Source: Heterobilharzia americana (Eukaryota; Platyhelminthes; Trematoda; Strigeidida; Schistosomatidae). From it: 64,000 nt of DNA. The notes beneath the pieces were generated by a model. It was not told the DNA's origin and searched no databases. It saw only the letters and a list, made by a program, of their open reading frames with translations. The stretch is taken from NCBI GenBank assembly GCA_944470555.2, contig OX104134.1, positions 9,093,248 through 9,157,247 of the forward strand. The letters run 5' to 3'. Shown one piece after another: positions 23,776 through 34,145 of this stretch; positions within the stretch are counted from its first letter, which is position 1; each line of letters opens with the position of its first letter. The position numbers and the translations under genes are program-made.

Positions 23776-25891
23776 TAGAAAATAGAGTACCAACATCACA
23801 TGAACAGTGTGTTGACAGAATATTCTAAATCCACTTCTGTTAGTCGAATATCAAGTTTGAGATCAAATACATATCTACTAGTATGCTTTATTATTGGATT
23901 TGTCAAGGTGTTTAGAGCAAATTCCCCTCCTTATTTGTTTTACTGAAGTCTCCTTACTGATGAAAAACATTTTTGTAAGGAAACGGGATTATCTCCTTGT
24001 GATATATGTTCTGTAGTACTCAACATTTTGAACCAAATATGTATCAGCAACTGCAGTGTTAGATAATGAAAAAGATTATAAATATGAATATATGTCTAGT
24101 AGCAAATCTTCAGCCTAATTCCATTGCAACCTCACAGCCATTGTCTACTCACCTATTTATGTGCTTCATTAATTTTAGTCCCACTTTATATCACTTCTAT
24201 ATACCCCCTTATGTAACATCGACTTCATCACTTATTTATTGTGTGTTCGTCAACTATTTATTGACACACTATATGCATATTTTGTTCTAAACGAAGTTTT
24301 TGTTTAAAAGTTAGCCCTGATATGAACGTAATGAAAATCTATATATCGGCTAAAGTTGAATGTCATTTGAATATGTGGTTATTTAACTGTTATGAAATAT
24401 GGTAGTAACGTCGCACCCTGACATTACTACTGTGACAATAATTGGAAAACTAAAGAAGCTCACAGTTCCCTAGTATTAAAGCAAATAACTCCTAGCTGTA
24501 AACTATAGCACTTATAATGCTGGTAAAACCTAGAGTCAGCTTATTTGCAGGTGCGACACTGTAGGCAGTAAGCTGCATCAAGTGGTTAATAGTTATTGTA
24601 GTTTTAAAGAAGGTAGTCGTCATAAGAGAGAAATAAGGCATGTAATATGTGATGTGTCCAGCCATTCAGAGGTAAGTGGACATATTTAACTTTCAGGCTC
24701 CAAAGATTTCTATGTTCGACTTCATTTATAATGTGGTATAAAGAGTGCTATTTATTATCTGCCCAATGGTAGACGCTTTCGCTATGAGTAAGTATGTATG
24801 CTGTGGTCTCCTTATTTTCTAGGCATTCTTGATGTATACGATCTGCAAGTTTCTAAAACATTTGTCATTCAGAAAGCTCTAACTCACCATATTCTTCTGT
24901 CATCTTTCATAATATGATTGACTATTAAATATCTACACTGAACCAGGTCCCCAGGCTTGTGCTGCATTTCACCTGCACGATTCACAGATTTTGACCATAA
25001 ATGGATTTCTCTCCTCTGCACCATCTTCACTGGAGTATCATATGATCAAACAATTTTTCATAATTCCAAAAAATATGGCACACGCACACAGAGGAAGAAA
25101 TGCTTTTGTAATCATAACTTTCCACAGACTCCACTTAGCCTGTCTGTTGTGAACGTTGACTTCTGTATCTGAGACGAACATCGGAATGCATGACAGTAAT
25201 AAATTATCTGGAGACATGAAACAAAAACCATCACCATTGCATGCACACAATAAGACTGCATTATCAGCAGTTAACTGGCAACTAAAGAAGGATTTAATCC
25301 AAGAGTTAAGCGGGAAGTGAAACCCGGATTCGATTTTGTATGCAATAGTTTTGTGGCTTTTTAACGGTTGGAGGCAACTTTCATAAAGCAGCAGTGAGCC
25401 TCGTAATTTTACCAATCCACATTTACACTAAGGAATTTGAAGTAATATTATTCACAACCCTAAGTCAAAAAAGTTACTATCAAATCACAGCTTACATTAT
25501 AAAGTGCAAATGGCTTGATGACTTGACTTCTATTTGTTGAAGGTAGATGTTTTATGCGGAAATGGGTTGAAATTTATCCTTTACGCAGGTGGATTGTCAA
25601 ATAGTGCTACTAGATCGGGTGGATTATCGCATACAGTTTGTGAATACACTTTCATGAAGGCCAGACAGACAAACACCTAACTGTATTGGGTGCTCAGGTA
25701 TGGTTAATTCTCACCACTGAGTTGATGATTAGGTTGGAATAATTTGACATCACAAAACAGCCACTATCAGAAATAGGCATTGACATGCCTATGGAGTTCT
25801 AAGATAATAATATGCCGTAACTTTCACCTGAACATACATTTTTGGTATGCACTTCATGCACTTCACGAACTTCGATGCTGTGATTAACAGG

Positions 25892-26410
25892 ATATCATTT
25901 TGAACATATGAGATAGCCGTGGTTTGACAGACTAGTATTGATACTGGCTGATGGTTGGAGCTGAAATGAAATTTCAGACCAGCGACAACCGGGTTTCCTG
26001 CCCGATGCTCTACCAGCTGAGCTAAGGGGTCTGACTACTGACCAGATTTTTATTTGACCGTCGATCATCACCCAGTACCAATACTAGCCAGCCAAACCAC
26101 GGCTATCTCAGACAGTCAAAATGATAATCAATATGATGCTCCCCCTCTCTAATTCAGTTAGATTTGGATTGGGATGAGAAGTCCTGACTAAGCAGCCAGT
26201 GTGAGTAATAGTACGTGAGTACGTGTCACAAATTCATACAGCAGTCGGACAAAACCTTCGTTGATTGAAGTGAAGTAAAAATCTGGTTAGCAGTCACACC
26301 TCGTAGCTCAGCTGGTAGAGCGTCGGGCCGGGAACCCAGTGGTCGCTGGTTCAAATCCGGCCGCGGTCCAAACCTTCATTTCACCTTCAATCATCACCCA
26401 TTGTTAACAG
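25892..26410. mobile_element. Fold-back tRNA-derived SINE pair (family B), left arm
   Basis: A reverse-oriented tRNA-like head (25980-26045) is enclosed by inverted repeats 25892-25958 and 26063-26128, both built from TGAGATAGCCGTGGTTTG and tail sequence CAGTATTGGTACTG-like. It is followed by a plus-oriented copy: 5' module from about 26125, box A TAGCTCAGCTGG at 26304-26315, box B GGTTCAAATCC at 26348-26358, and tail CATTTCACCTTCAATCATCA near 26380. Spacing fits an internal pol III promoter. The anticodon region (about 26322-26338) does not form a clean stem, so I do not call a tRNA gene. The mirror image is at 48678-49196. Confidence 0.75.
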
Positions 26411-26784
26411 AATACTCAGTAATGTCAACGGTCTGGTCTTTCCAGTTTATAACTAGTGATGCAGTTTGTCTAAAACTGAATGCTCTACGCTTTCTATTCT
26501 TTACCGTTCGCCTAAATAGAATAGAACGATATGGGGTTACAAAGCTGGAAATTTAAACTCAGAAAAGATTTTCGACGACATCAAATTCACAAGTTAAGGG
26601 GAATCGAATAAAAAACTGCATTTTAATATGTTTTGATCACTAGAACGGATTCGAAAAATTGGAAACTGAAGTATACGGAAAACCCACTGACGGATTTTAA
26701 CTTTATGATAAAACATGTCTGCAAATAATTTTGTTTTAAAAGTCTCCACCATGTAAATCGGGACAAGATATATAAGCAAATAAT

Positions 26785-28065
26785 ACCGTTTACAGTTAGA
26801 TCCTCTTCCAGCATTACTCTAATATCAATGGCTAAACATATATAAAAAATTTAAATCGAGTCTTTAGATCCGTCGGTCACTTTGATACATATTTTAAAAT
26901 AACAATGGTGATAATGATAAAAACATTTAAAATAATAATGTTGGCCATATTTATAGGTCAGTACACACATTTCCTTAGCCACATACCCATTGAAAACAAA
27001 GCAAACTCTGTTAAGTGCCACACTGACAGATCCAGAAGAATGTGCACTAATGATTTAATACACAAGGAGTTACAACATATTCATGACTCATTGATGGAAA
27101 TTGGCTATCCCATCAGTTTCATAAAAAGACACATGGAAGTAAACCCGGAACTATTACCACTCAGAACAAACCACTGTTCATGAAATTCCAATTTAATGGA
27201 GATATGGCCAAAGAAGTTGTATATCAGATGCTCTCTAAAGTCATTAAGAAGACTTCCTACGCCGTGAAACACTACACTGTCTATCATTTCCCAGTCAACC
27301 AATTGATGTTGCTCAGACGAAAGATAAGTTATCTAGCTTTACCATTTCCACCTCTCTTCACAAGTTTAGCTAGTCCCGTGAGGAAGCTATGTAGCCCATA
27401 CTACTAGACAACTTAACAGACGTGTTGGTGAGCATCTACTTTCATGGTTGGGAAAGGGACAGATAAAATCCATCAGAATTTCTGCTTCCCCTCATCTCGT
27501 TCACAGTGGTCACTTGGTAGATAAGAATAATGCTTTCAAGACCATTCACCAGATACCATCACCTGATCTGTCGAAAGGTATTTGAACTTGTCTTTCACAC
27601 ATAGCAGAAGCTGAGGCAATTCCACCTACGAATCCAAGTCTAAGTATCCTTGAAGAAGTTTGTGCATCTCTTATCTCTCTCTTCGTCTGGGAATACTTAG
27701 TGAACAAATTCACCATCGAAATTTCTCCTACCCCTTTCTTGTTCTTCACAGCTTGTGTAGACTTTGTTTATCCACCCACTTCGTCATTCAGTATTATGCA
27801 AGCTTCAGTTTCCTAGACTTTTGACCCGCTTTTATCATCCAAGTATCTAAATTTTGCACGCTGTTTTCTTGGTTCATATCATCATTATCACCTTTATTAC
27901 AACTACTTTAATCAACTTTGTCAACGTTATTGGTATTATTATCACCATCGTTATTTCAAAATGTTTATCACATTGACGGACAAATCTACATGATTGGTCT
28001 GATTTTTACATATGCTTAGCCCTTTATATTAGAGTAAAGAGTGAAGAGGATTGCATTGAGAACAA
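26785..28065 (+). mobile_element. Penelope-like element with inverted terminal repeats, left arm
   Basis: Coding remnants: 26905-27183 (CHTDRSRRMCTNDL, then a MEIGYPISFIKRHME stretch, the reverse-transcriptase C-terminus of PLEs) and 27180-27407 (KFQFNGDMAKEVV, the 'f.GD.va..v' step). Then, across breaks, comes a GIY-YIG-like endonuclease end: RQLNRRVGEHLLSWLGKG, then a HLVHSGHLVD stretch, then IAEAEAI (27400-27640). The coding part is flanked by inverted repeats of about 130-140 bp: 26785-26925 against 27935-28065, sharing TTAGAGTA, a GACGGA block, TATTTTAAAAT/TATTTCAAAAT and ATTATCACCAT. Penelope-like elements are known to carry terminal repeats in direct or inverted orientation. Stops and frameshifts make it inactive. 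A mirror copy sits in the right arm. Confidence 0.75.
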
Positions 28066-29614
28066 TATTATTCACCTGCTTATTTATCATCATTTAATTC
28101 CCATGTAAATTGATGGATATTCAGCACTTCCAAGTGCTCTCTTGCTGTCACTAATCAGATATTGATCAAGTGTTCATTCATGCTAAGTTGATTTGCATAT
28201 ATGTTCCAATTTATTGACTTTTCTCCTCTAAAGATCTCGTCATTTACGAGGAAACTAAGCTGATACCTCACTAAAATAATATGTGTTTTTTCACGCCCAA
28301 TGGTCTTACACGTATGAATGAGGTTACTGAAGTCTAGCATATGGTATTCAGAAAGTGAAAGTGTGACCGTAGTGTATAGGTCATATTAACAATTGTTGAC
28401 AACTTTTGAAACATAACTTACTAAGTTATGTTATTGTTATATCCCGTCTGTGGTGTTGGGTGGGTGATGAAAACAAGTGTTTTTATATTACTTGGAATTC
28501 ATAGATATTTAAGAATGCTACATTCTTCCAATATTGTTCTCACTTACTCTAAATGTTTGTTTTCTCCTTACACTATAAGTCTACCATTTGATATAAAATT
28601 ACAGTTCTAGAAAGTTATTCGAGTAGAATAGTAAACTCTCTGCGTAAATTTCAGATTATTGGAATGAGAAAGTAGTATTACTTCATCAGAATATACTTCT
28701 GACGCTAAAAGCTAGGTGCCAAAACTCGGCGATCAAATTTGAATTGTAGTTATTAAGCTAAGTGAATTTATTATGTATCTGACCATTGAATTCCATCAAC
28801 AGAAAGCCCTAGCAGTAGGTTCTGTACTTGTTGGTGAAACCTAATTCCCCTTATGCTTTCAGATCCACCACAGCACTTAAATTTAATCCAATGATCAGTT
28901 GGTTGAACTTTTACGTGCTCCTCATAAGATCTGACAGTCGTGCTTTCGATCGCTTGAGTGAACTACTGGGAGTCTCAGATTAGAAATAAACAGATATCCA
29001 ATGCTTCCGGAATTTTGATTATCCTCCAGTTATATTCATTCATGAAGAGATTTGCGTTCTAATCAAGTTCCATGAATCATTATTTCAACTAATGACTACA
29101 CCTGTGTGGAATAGTATTCCTTAATACGTGGAGATCCTGTTTCACGTATACTAACGGCAATATTCTTGTACTACTTCCATGAAAAAAAAGCATGATGTTT
29201 ACGTCATATATTTCAAGCTTTGATGTTTAGATCGAGTATGTTTCGTTCTACGGCATATGAATGTCTCAAAACCTAATTATTATTTATTTAGTGTTGCTTG
29301 CAAGTTTCTGTTCCATGCCATGCTGGACTTAATTGATCACTCTCTCCCGGAATGTGGGCTTCATAAATAATTGCATATGTTACTCCTTGATATTTACTAG
29401 AAAAATTATCAAAGGTTTTTTTTCGCAGTATTAATCTATAGCATCATATTGTGGCGGTTTCAATCTTCAGGTTGGACTGATATGCATTGGAAATATCATT
29501 TTAGCGCGAGAAATTCACTAAGGAACATTCCAGAATACCACGAAGATGCACAAACAGACTGCAGTTGGTTACACTGGAGTACTGTTACTAAATATACATA
29601 CCACATCCTAGTTG

Positions 29615-29810
29615 TATAGCCGTGTCATTTGAGAAGGAGCGGTGGCTGGCTGGTTTGGGGAGATGACTTCCAACCAGTGGATTACTGGTTCGATCCCCGC
29701 CCCATCTTTTGAGGTTTGAACAGTCAGATAGTATCATTACCTTTCACACAATAGGTGTGGCTCATTAGATGCTTCACGAATATGCACAAGGTGGCTTAAT
29801 ACTTTCCGTT
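29615..29810 (+). mobile_element. tRNA-derived SINE (family C), copy 1
   Basis: A worn tRNA-like head with box B-like CTGGTTCGATCCCC (29684-29697) is followed by the tail GATAGTATCATTACCTTTCA, then CACAATAGGTGTGGCTCATT and ATGCACAAGGTGG. The tail is shared with the copy at 55440-55615, which defines the family. It lies in the SOAT intron, sense to the gene. Confidence 0.65.
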
Positions 29811-31464
29811 TCCGTAACAGTAAGCTTTTCAAATACCTTTGTGTAACACAGCGTATCTCTCTCACAACGTCTGGAAGAATCCAAATCCCGACTCACTGGA
29901 GGAGTTAACTATCAAACATTCAAATAAGTCCAATTAGTTATAAGCAGAAGGATAGAAGTCATCTGTACTGAAGAAAAGGGCTTTCTTTCGACGAACTGAG
30001 TGTTCTCTACTGCATATTCGGGAACAAATAACAAAAGGATAAAAACTTTTCTGGAGGGAAAATACACTTGATAATCAAAGATGTACAAAATGTGGGTAAG
30101 GATTTTGAAGAGAAATGTAGTTACATCAGTTCTGCAAAATTATCTCCATATCACAGTGCATCACTCAGAAGTGACTGTGCACCTTAGGCACAGCGCAAAT
30201 ATGATCTTTTCAACACAAAAAGGTGAACACCGAGTTCACATAAAGACTTTAAAGTAAGGTGTTCTAGTATTGGTGAATATTTATTACCTTTCTGTTGCTA
30301 CATAACGGTGACGTAATCACTGGAAAGCCTTGCATTTATAACAGTGCTTGAAAAAAAATCTTATAAAACGCTTATTTTAGCAACAAAAGGAGATAAGTAT
30401 GGAAAGCATTATCTAAGCTTTTACCTAGTTGTGAAATAAGGTTCTTCTACTAGTCAAATAAGTGAACTGGATTATGAAATATTCGAAAGTCAACTCCATG
30501 TAGAAACCATTCACTTAGCCTATATTATTCTCGCAACTTGTGGAGTAGTGATAATAATAATAGATAAATACATTTATTATTGATCCAGAGAGAGGTATTA
30601 CGTCATCGTGGAATTTTTGAGAATAGAATAGCAGATTGCTGCCTAAAACCAAAGGATACTATGTAATCTCTGTTACGTAAATGAATTTAAAAAATAAAGG
30701 AAGAAACTGAGCAAAGTTAAAGTGATGTTTTGGTTTTTTTTTAATAACTCAGTATTTGAGTTGAATATCCTGTTGAAATCTGGAATACAACAGGGAAGAC
30801 AAGTAATGTCTGAAAAATAAAAATATTGACAAATAATAAGAATGTGAACAGCAAGGCAACACTTCAAACGGGATTTCAATTTTGGCGAGTTGACTTTTTT
30901 TGCTGTTCAGTAGCAACATCATAATTTTTGGTTGCATACTAAATAAGCTTTTCTTCATCTTTTAGATGACTTAAAATGACGGCGTTGTTTTAATATTGTA
31001 ATCAGTATTGATTAAAAATTCAATAGTTGTACTCCTGAAAAAATTGACTGGTGCCTCGATAAAGCGAGTCGTGATAGTTTTCTTCAACGCATTAAGCACA
31101 TATTTGATCACCAATTTGCCTGAAAAAAGAGGCGACTTAAAAGAGAAAGTGTTATTATCGCAAAATAGAAGACGAAATATACAAGTTTTTAATAAAAAAA
31201 ACACGGTTTAAAGTGAAGGATAACCAGTTTCTTTAAATCTTTAAGCAGAACAATGCTCAATGTAATAATTATTTGGTGTTCTGCAAACTTTGAAGTTAGC
31301 TCGTGGACATTTTATTATCAGGTTGGACGACTTCAACAGCATTTACCTCGTATAACAGTCAAACATTTTAAAGCTGCATAAAGGATATCTGCCAACTTTG
31401 GGCGTTATTGTCTTGGGGGTAGAAATGACCTTCCTTATTTTTTATCAAAGGTCGATCTTTGTGA
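29811..31464. other. Gene-free intron stretch
   Basis: AT-rich intron DNA. A 67-codon frame with lysine-rich ends exists at 31008-31211 and overlaps an opposite-strand frame of 77 codons. Neither has a motif or a convincing splice boundary. AATAATAATAATAG at about 30552 is a short trinucleotide run. Confidence 0.4.
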
Positions 31465-32610
31465 TTGTTGTTATCGTTTGACGCATGCCGTTAACCTTAT
31501 ATCTGATCAATGGTTTGCTTGACTGATTGATTTCCAGTTGGTTATCAGTAGGTAGCATATTGGGTCAGCGTCCAAGTGTCTATTGATTGCCATTTGACTG
31601 GTGGATTACGCTTCCAGGAACTCTGTTGCAGTTTTTGAGTTTGCATGTTGTAGTATTTCAATGTTGTCCCAATTGAAGTTGTGAATTAGTTGAATTACAC
31701 GCACCAAAATCAATGAGTATATATCATGCCGTTTGACTAAATGTTGGTGTTTGTAAATCTTTGGGCCAATTCGTCGACTGGATTGACCAATATAGTGATG
31801 TTGACAGTCCTTGCAACTAAATTATAAGGTTATATTCAGGTTGATATTCATCGTGAAGCGACATCAGTTAGAGAACCATCAGAAACCTGGGACAGCCGTT
31901 TCACCACAGTGTGTAACTCCTTAGCAGTGCGCATCTATGATCGTGTCAGGGATTGAGCCAAGGACCCTCAGGTTTCACGGCCAGTGCGTTTCCACTGAGA
32001 CATTGGGTCGGCAGCCAATGGTCCACGTTTCCTACTTTTATCAGTTCAGTGCAGTGATTCCAGGTTTCCAATGGTTCTGCAAGTGGTGTCAGTCAATGAT
32101 GAATATCAACCTGAAATGAATCAGTAAGTCTCCACAAACCTCCAAATTAGATTATATTCGTCTTACCTTCTTTGGCTAATGGATCCTTTATCCCTCACAA
32201 AGTATTCTGCAGGTACTTGGCCACTTTGTGTGCCACGCTGATACTTAATTGATTCAGTAAATAGCTGATAGTTTCTAAAATATCTTCAATACATGGTCGA
32301 ATGATTTGTTTTTGCAAGCTATGGTAATCGTCTTGATGTATGTTTTGTTGATAGGCATTTCTCGATGAAGTTGAGTGGATAGCCCCTGGCTCTGAACATC
32401 TTGTCAAGGTAATTTTCTTCTGACTTTCGCAGGTGCAGAGTGCAAGGGAGCTTCTGAAAGCTCGGTACTCCAATCAAATGGCAATCAGCAGTTAAGTGGA
32501 CTTTCACCTAATATACAACCTACTGGAAAGGATCAGCCAGCTGCAAATCAATCAACCAAGCAAATCAGTAATCATACATTAGGTCAACAACACGTTTCAG
32601 ACGATAATAT
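31465..32610 (-). mobile_element. Second Penelope-like element with inverted ends, SINE-interrupted
   Basis: On the minus strand a reverse-transcriptase C-terminal piece (LDKMFRARGYPLNFIEKCLS, about 32340-32410) is followed, after a nested SINE (31835-32115), by a GIY-YIG endonuclease: CKDCQHHYIGQSSRRI (about 31815-31770) and a WDNIEIL stretch, then FLEA (to about 31610). The ends are inverted repeats of about 150 bp: 31465-31615 against 32455-32610, sharing GATTGCCATTTGA, a block like CAGTAGGT and GATTGATTTSCAG. The Tyr and Arg of the endonuclease motif region are readable (YIGQSSR), but the frame is interrupted by the SINE and stops. This belongs to a different PLE lineage from the one in the arms, because the GIY-YIG motifs differ. 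Confidence 0.74.
31835..32115 (-). mobile_element. Fold-back SINE (family A) nested in a Penelope-like element
   Basis: The element's ends, 31835-31890 and 32060-32115, are inverted copies of the family A tail: TTCAGGTTGATATTCATC at one end and GATGAATATCAACCTGAA at the other, continuing to CCAGGTTTC / GAAACCTGG. Between them lies one reverse-oriented body: hammerhead-like remnant near 31900 and a tRNA-like head (about 31960-32020, with GGACCCTCAGGTTTCACGGC). It splits the endonuclease frame of the host element, so it inserted later. Confidence 0.75.
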
Positions 32611-33104
32611 TGACCATAAAGGTCAACCTCTGGTAATAAAGAAAGATACGTCATCTTTACCCGCGAGTCAGTAACGCTCAAGATGGCCAAGTATCCTGTA
32701 TAAACATTCATGTAGCCTAAGAATGCTTGACTCTTATGCTAGATAAATGCTAATGAAGTCGTCTAGTCCAATGATAGAACGTCCACGAGCTAACATCAAA
32801 CCATAAAGTACACTAAATAATTATGTCCTAATAAAAAAGCTGCAAATCTTCTCTACTAACTCAATGCTCAATATGTTTCAAAACACTGATGAACACTCAT
32901 CCTGAATAATTAGCTTAATAGAAGTAAATTAAGTGTTTGTCGAATAATGAGGTTTTGTAGCAACCTCAACTGCTGATCCACCACTATTCAGTGGCTTATT
33001 TCTCACTGAGTACATTCTTTGGGAATCTGTACTGATGATGTTGTCAAGAATGACAATGAGTCCTTCACGATAAGATCATCCAGTTCAGCGAGCACAATAC
33101 CATT

Positions 33105-33270
33105 GAAACGACGCATAGTGGTTAGCTGAGTAATCTAGGATGTGCGTTTCGTCAGATAGGCCTATCTGCCTCTCATTGGGAGATGGTGCTCCCACGAAGA
33201 CTCAAATCCAGGACCAAGTGCTTCAAACTCTAGAACGTTATCCACTAGGCCACTGACTTATGGTGACCAC
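33105..33270 (-). mobile_element. SM-alpha-like SINE, reverse copy with deleted ribozyme core
   Basis: In minus orientation it shows the head (GTGGATAACGTTCTAGAG at about 33230-33250), the B box region (GATTTGAGTC) and a spacer. It then runs straight into CTGACGAAACGCACATCCTA and TTACTCAGCTAACCACT. The hammerhead stem II segment between CTGATGA and GAAAC is lost, so the ribozyme is dead. It faces, head to head, the plus-oriented copy that follows. Confidence 0.62.
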
Positions 33271-33329
33271 TTCTCGTATGTTTGGTCTAATATAGTTTGA
33301 ACATCATAGCTTGTGCATCCTCGTCATTG

Positions 33330-33540
33330 GTTGAACCTACTTGACAAGTCCCAAATAGGACAAAACCCGTGTTCAGGATTTCATTGCTAGTCCTTATCCA
33401 TCATTATCATCAAGTTTGAAAAATACAGGCAATATTGAGGCATCCATACAGTAAGTAGTCCATATCCCAACGGTGGAGGATCCATAAGGTCCAGTCAACG
33501 ATAGAGATCCGCAACCTATAACACTAAAAATATATCACAC
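33330..33540 (+). mobile_element. SM-alpha-like 3' part with intact stem II
   Basis: Begins in the ribozyme module: TTGACAAG (33341-33348) where CTGATGAG is expected, then a perfectly pairing stem II GTCCCAAATAGGAC (33348-33361), then AAAAC instead of GAAAC. It continues through TCAGGATTTCATTGC into the family tail (GGCATCCATACAG, then a CAACGGTGGAGGATC block). Two core positions are lost, so cleavage is not expected. The head is missing. Confidence 0.65.
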
Positions 33541-33554
33541 CCATAGCACAAGGA

Positions 33555-33745
33555 ATAGCTGTCGTGACTTAGTGACCTAGTGGATAACGCTTTGGCATTT
33601 GAAGCGATCGGTCCTCGGTACGTCTTGATGGGAACAAAATCATCCACTGGGAGGCAGGTACATTCAACTGGTGAGTCCCAAATAAGATGAACCCCGTATC
33701 CTGGGTTTCGCTGTTAGCCACTGTCCATCATTAATATCAATGTTG
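33555..33745 (+). mobile_element. SM-alpha-like SINE, nearly complete
   Basis: Head GACCTAGTGGATAACGCTTT (from about 33577), a worn B box near 33610 (GGTCCTCGGTACGTC), spacer CATCCACTGGGAGGCAGGTA, then the hammerhead block: CTGGTGAG (33668-33675) for CTGATGAG, stem II GTCCCAAATAAGAT with the 3' side mutated, and GAACC for GAAAC. It ends in TCCTGGGTTTCGCTGTTAGC and CACTGTCCATCATTA. The order tRNA-like head, spacer, hammerhead and tail identifies the SM-alpha type. Several core changes make it inactive. Confidence 0.72.
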
Positions 33746-34034
33746 AATCCTGGTAAGGCCTTGTTTATTACTAAACAAAAGGTCAAATGGTTGTAGAGGA
33801 GGTGAAGTGCAAGTTTAACTTTATTTACTTTTCCAAATTCTGATAATTATCCCTTGTCATCAATAAACAAGTAGACTTTCATGTAGAAAACTATTAATTT
33901 CCCTAATTTATGAGAAGTCATCCAATGAAGTTCAGTGGTAGAAAATCCGTTAATTTCCTATCTGAAACTTTCTTCAGTCTTGAACTGTTTGAAGCATATT
34001 TTGAAGTGAAATTAATATCTGGCCGTCTGCTGGA

Positions 34035-34145
34035 TGTCTTAGCTCAATTGGTGGAGTAACGGCCGGCAACCCGGAGGTTGCCGGTTCTAATCGTGGCAAG
34101 ATTTAGATTTCCACTTAACTTTCAATCATTACCTGGTATTTTTCA
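34035..34145 (+). mobile_element. tRNA-derived SINE (family B), 3' copy
   Basis: Box A-like TTAGCTCAATTGGTGGAG at 34039, box B-like CCGGTTCTAATCG at about 34080, and tail ATTTCCACTTAACTTTCAAT then CATTACCTGGTA. The tail matches the other family B copies. The arm between the boxes, CGGCCGGCAACCCGGAGGTTG, is GC-rich, but the acceptor ends do not pair, so it is not a tRNA gene. SOAT intron, sense orientation. Confidence 0.65.

Larger units (their letters stand above)
20325..28544 (+). repeat. Left arm of giant inverted duplication (8,220 bp)
   Basis: Base i in this arm pairs with base 75520-i at its outer end and 75088-i at its inner part in the right arm (46544-55195). Identity stops abruptly at both ends: outer 20325/55195 (GTACTTTATAGG shared, then unrelated), inner 28544/46544 (TTGTTCTCACT shared, then only AT-rich chance matches). 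By eye there are about a dozen differences, mostly single bases, plus one 430-bp deletion at 22910-22913. The cargo in order is: about 1.65 kb of unassigned DNA, an RTE remnant, about 2.1 kb unassigned, a fold-back SINE pair, a Penelope-like element with inverted ends, and about 0.5 kb unassigned. The whole arm sits in the SOAT intron. Reading frames that recur in both arms are explained by the duplication, not by gene conservation. Confidence 0.96.

Noticed and set aside
24066..25415. Mirrored open frames in both arms (for example 125 codons at 25038-25415 and 49673-50050)
   Set aside because: Perfect recurrence is explained by the inverted duplication. No family motif, splice context or codon evidence was seen.
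26297..26370. A functional tRNA gene
   Set aside because: A and B boxes are good, but the anticodon and acceptor stems do not pair, and SINE 5' and tail sequences flank it.
31008..31211. A 67-residue coding exon in the SOAT intron
   Set aside because: Overlaps a longer opposite-strand frame, has no motif, and the SOAT conserved blocks are continuous without it.
18961..33745. CRISPR array or prokaryotic-type system
   Set aside because: The repeats are dispersed SINEs and microsatellites in an intron-bearing animal genome; no regularly spaced direct repeats with unique spacers.
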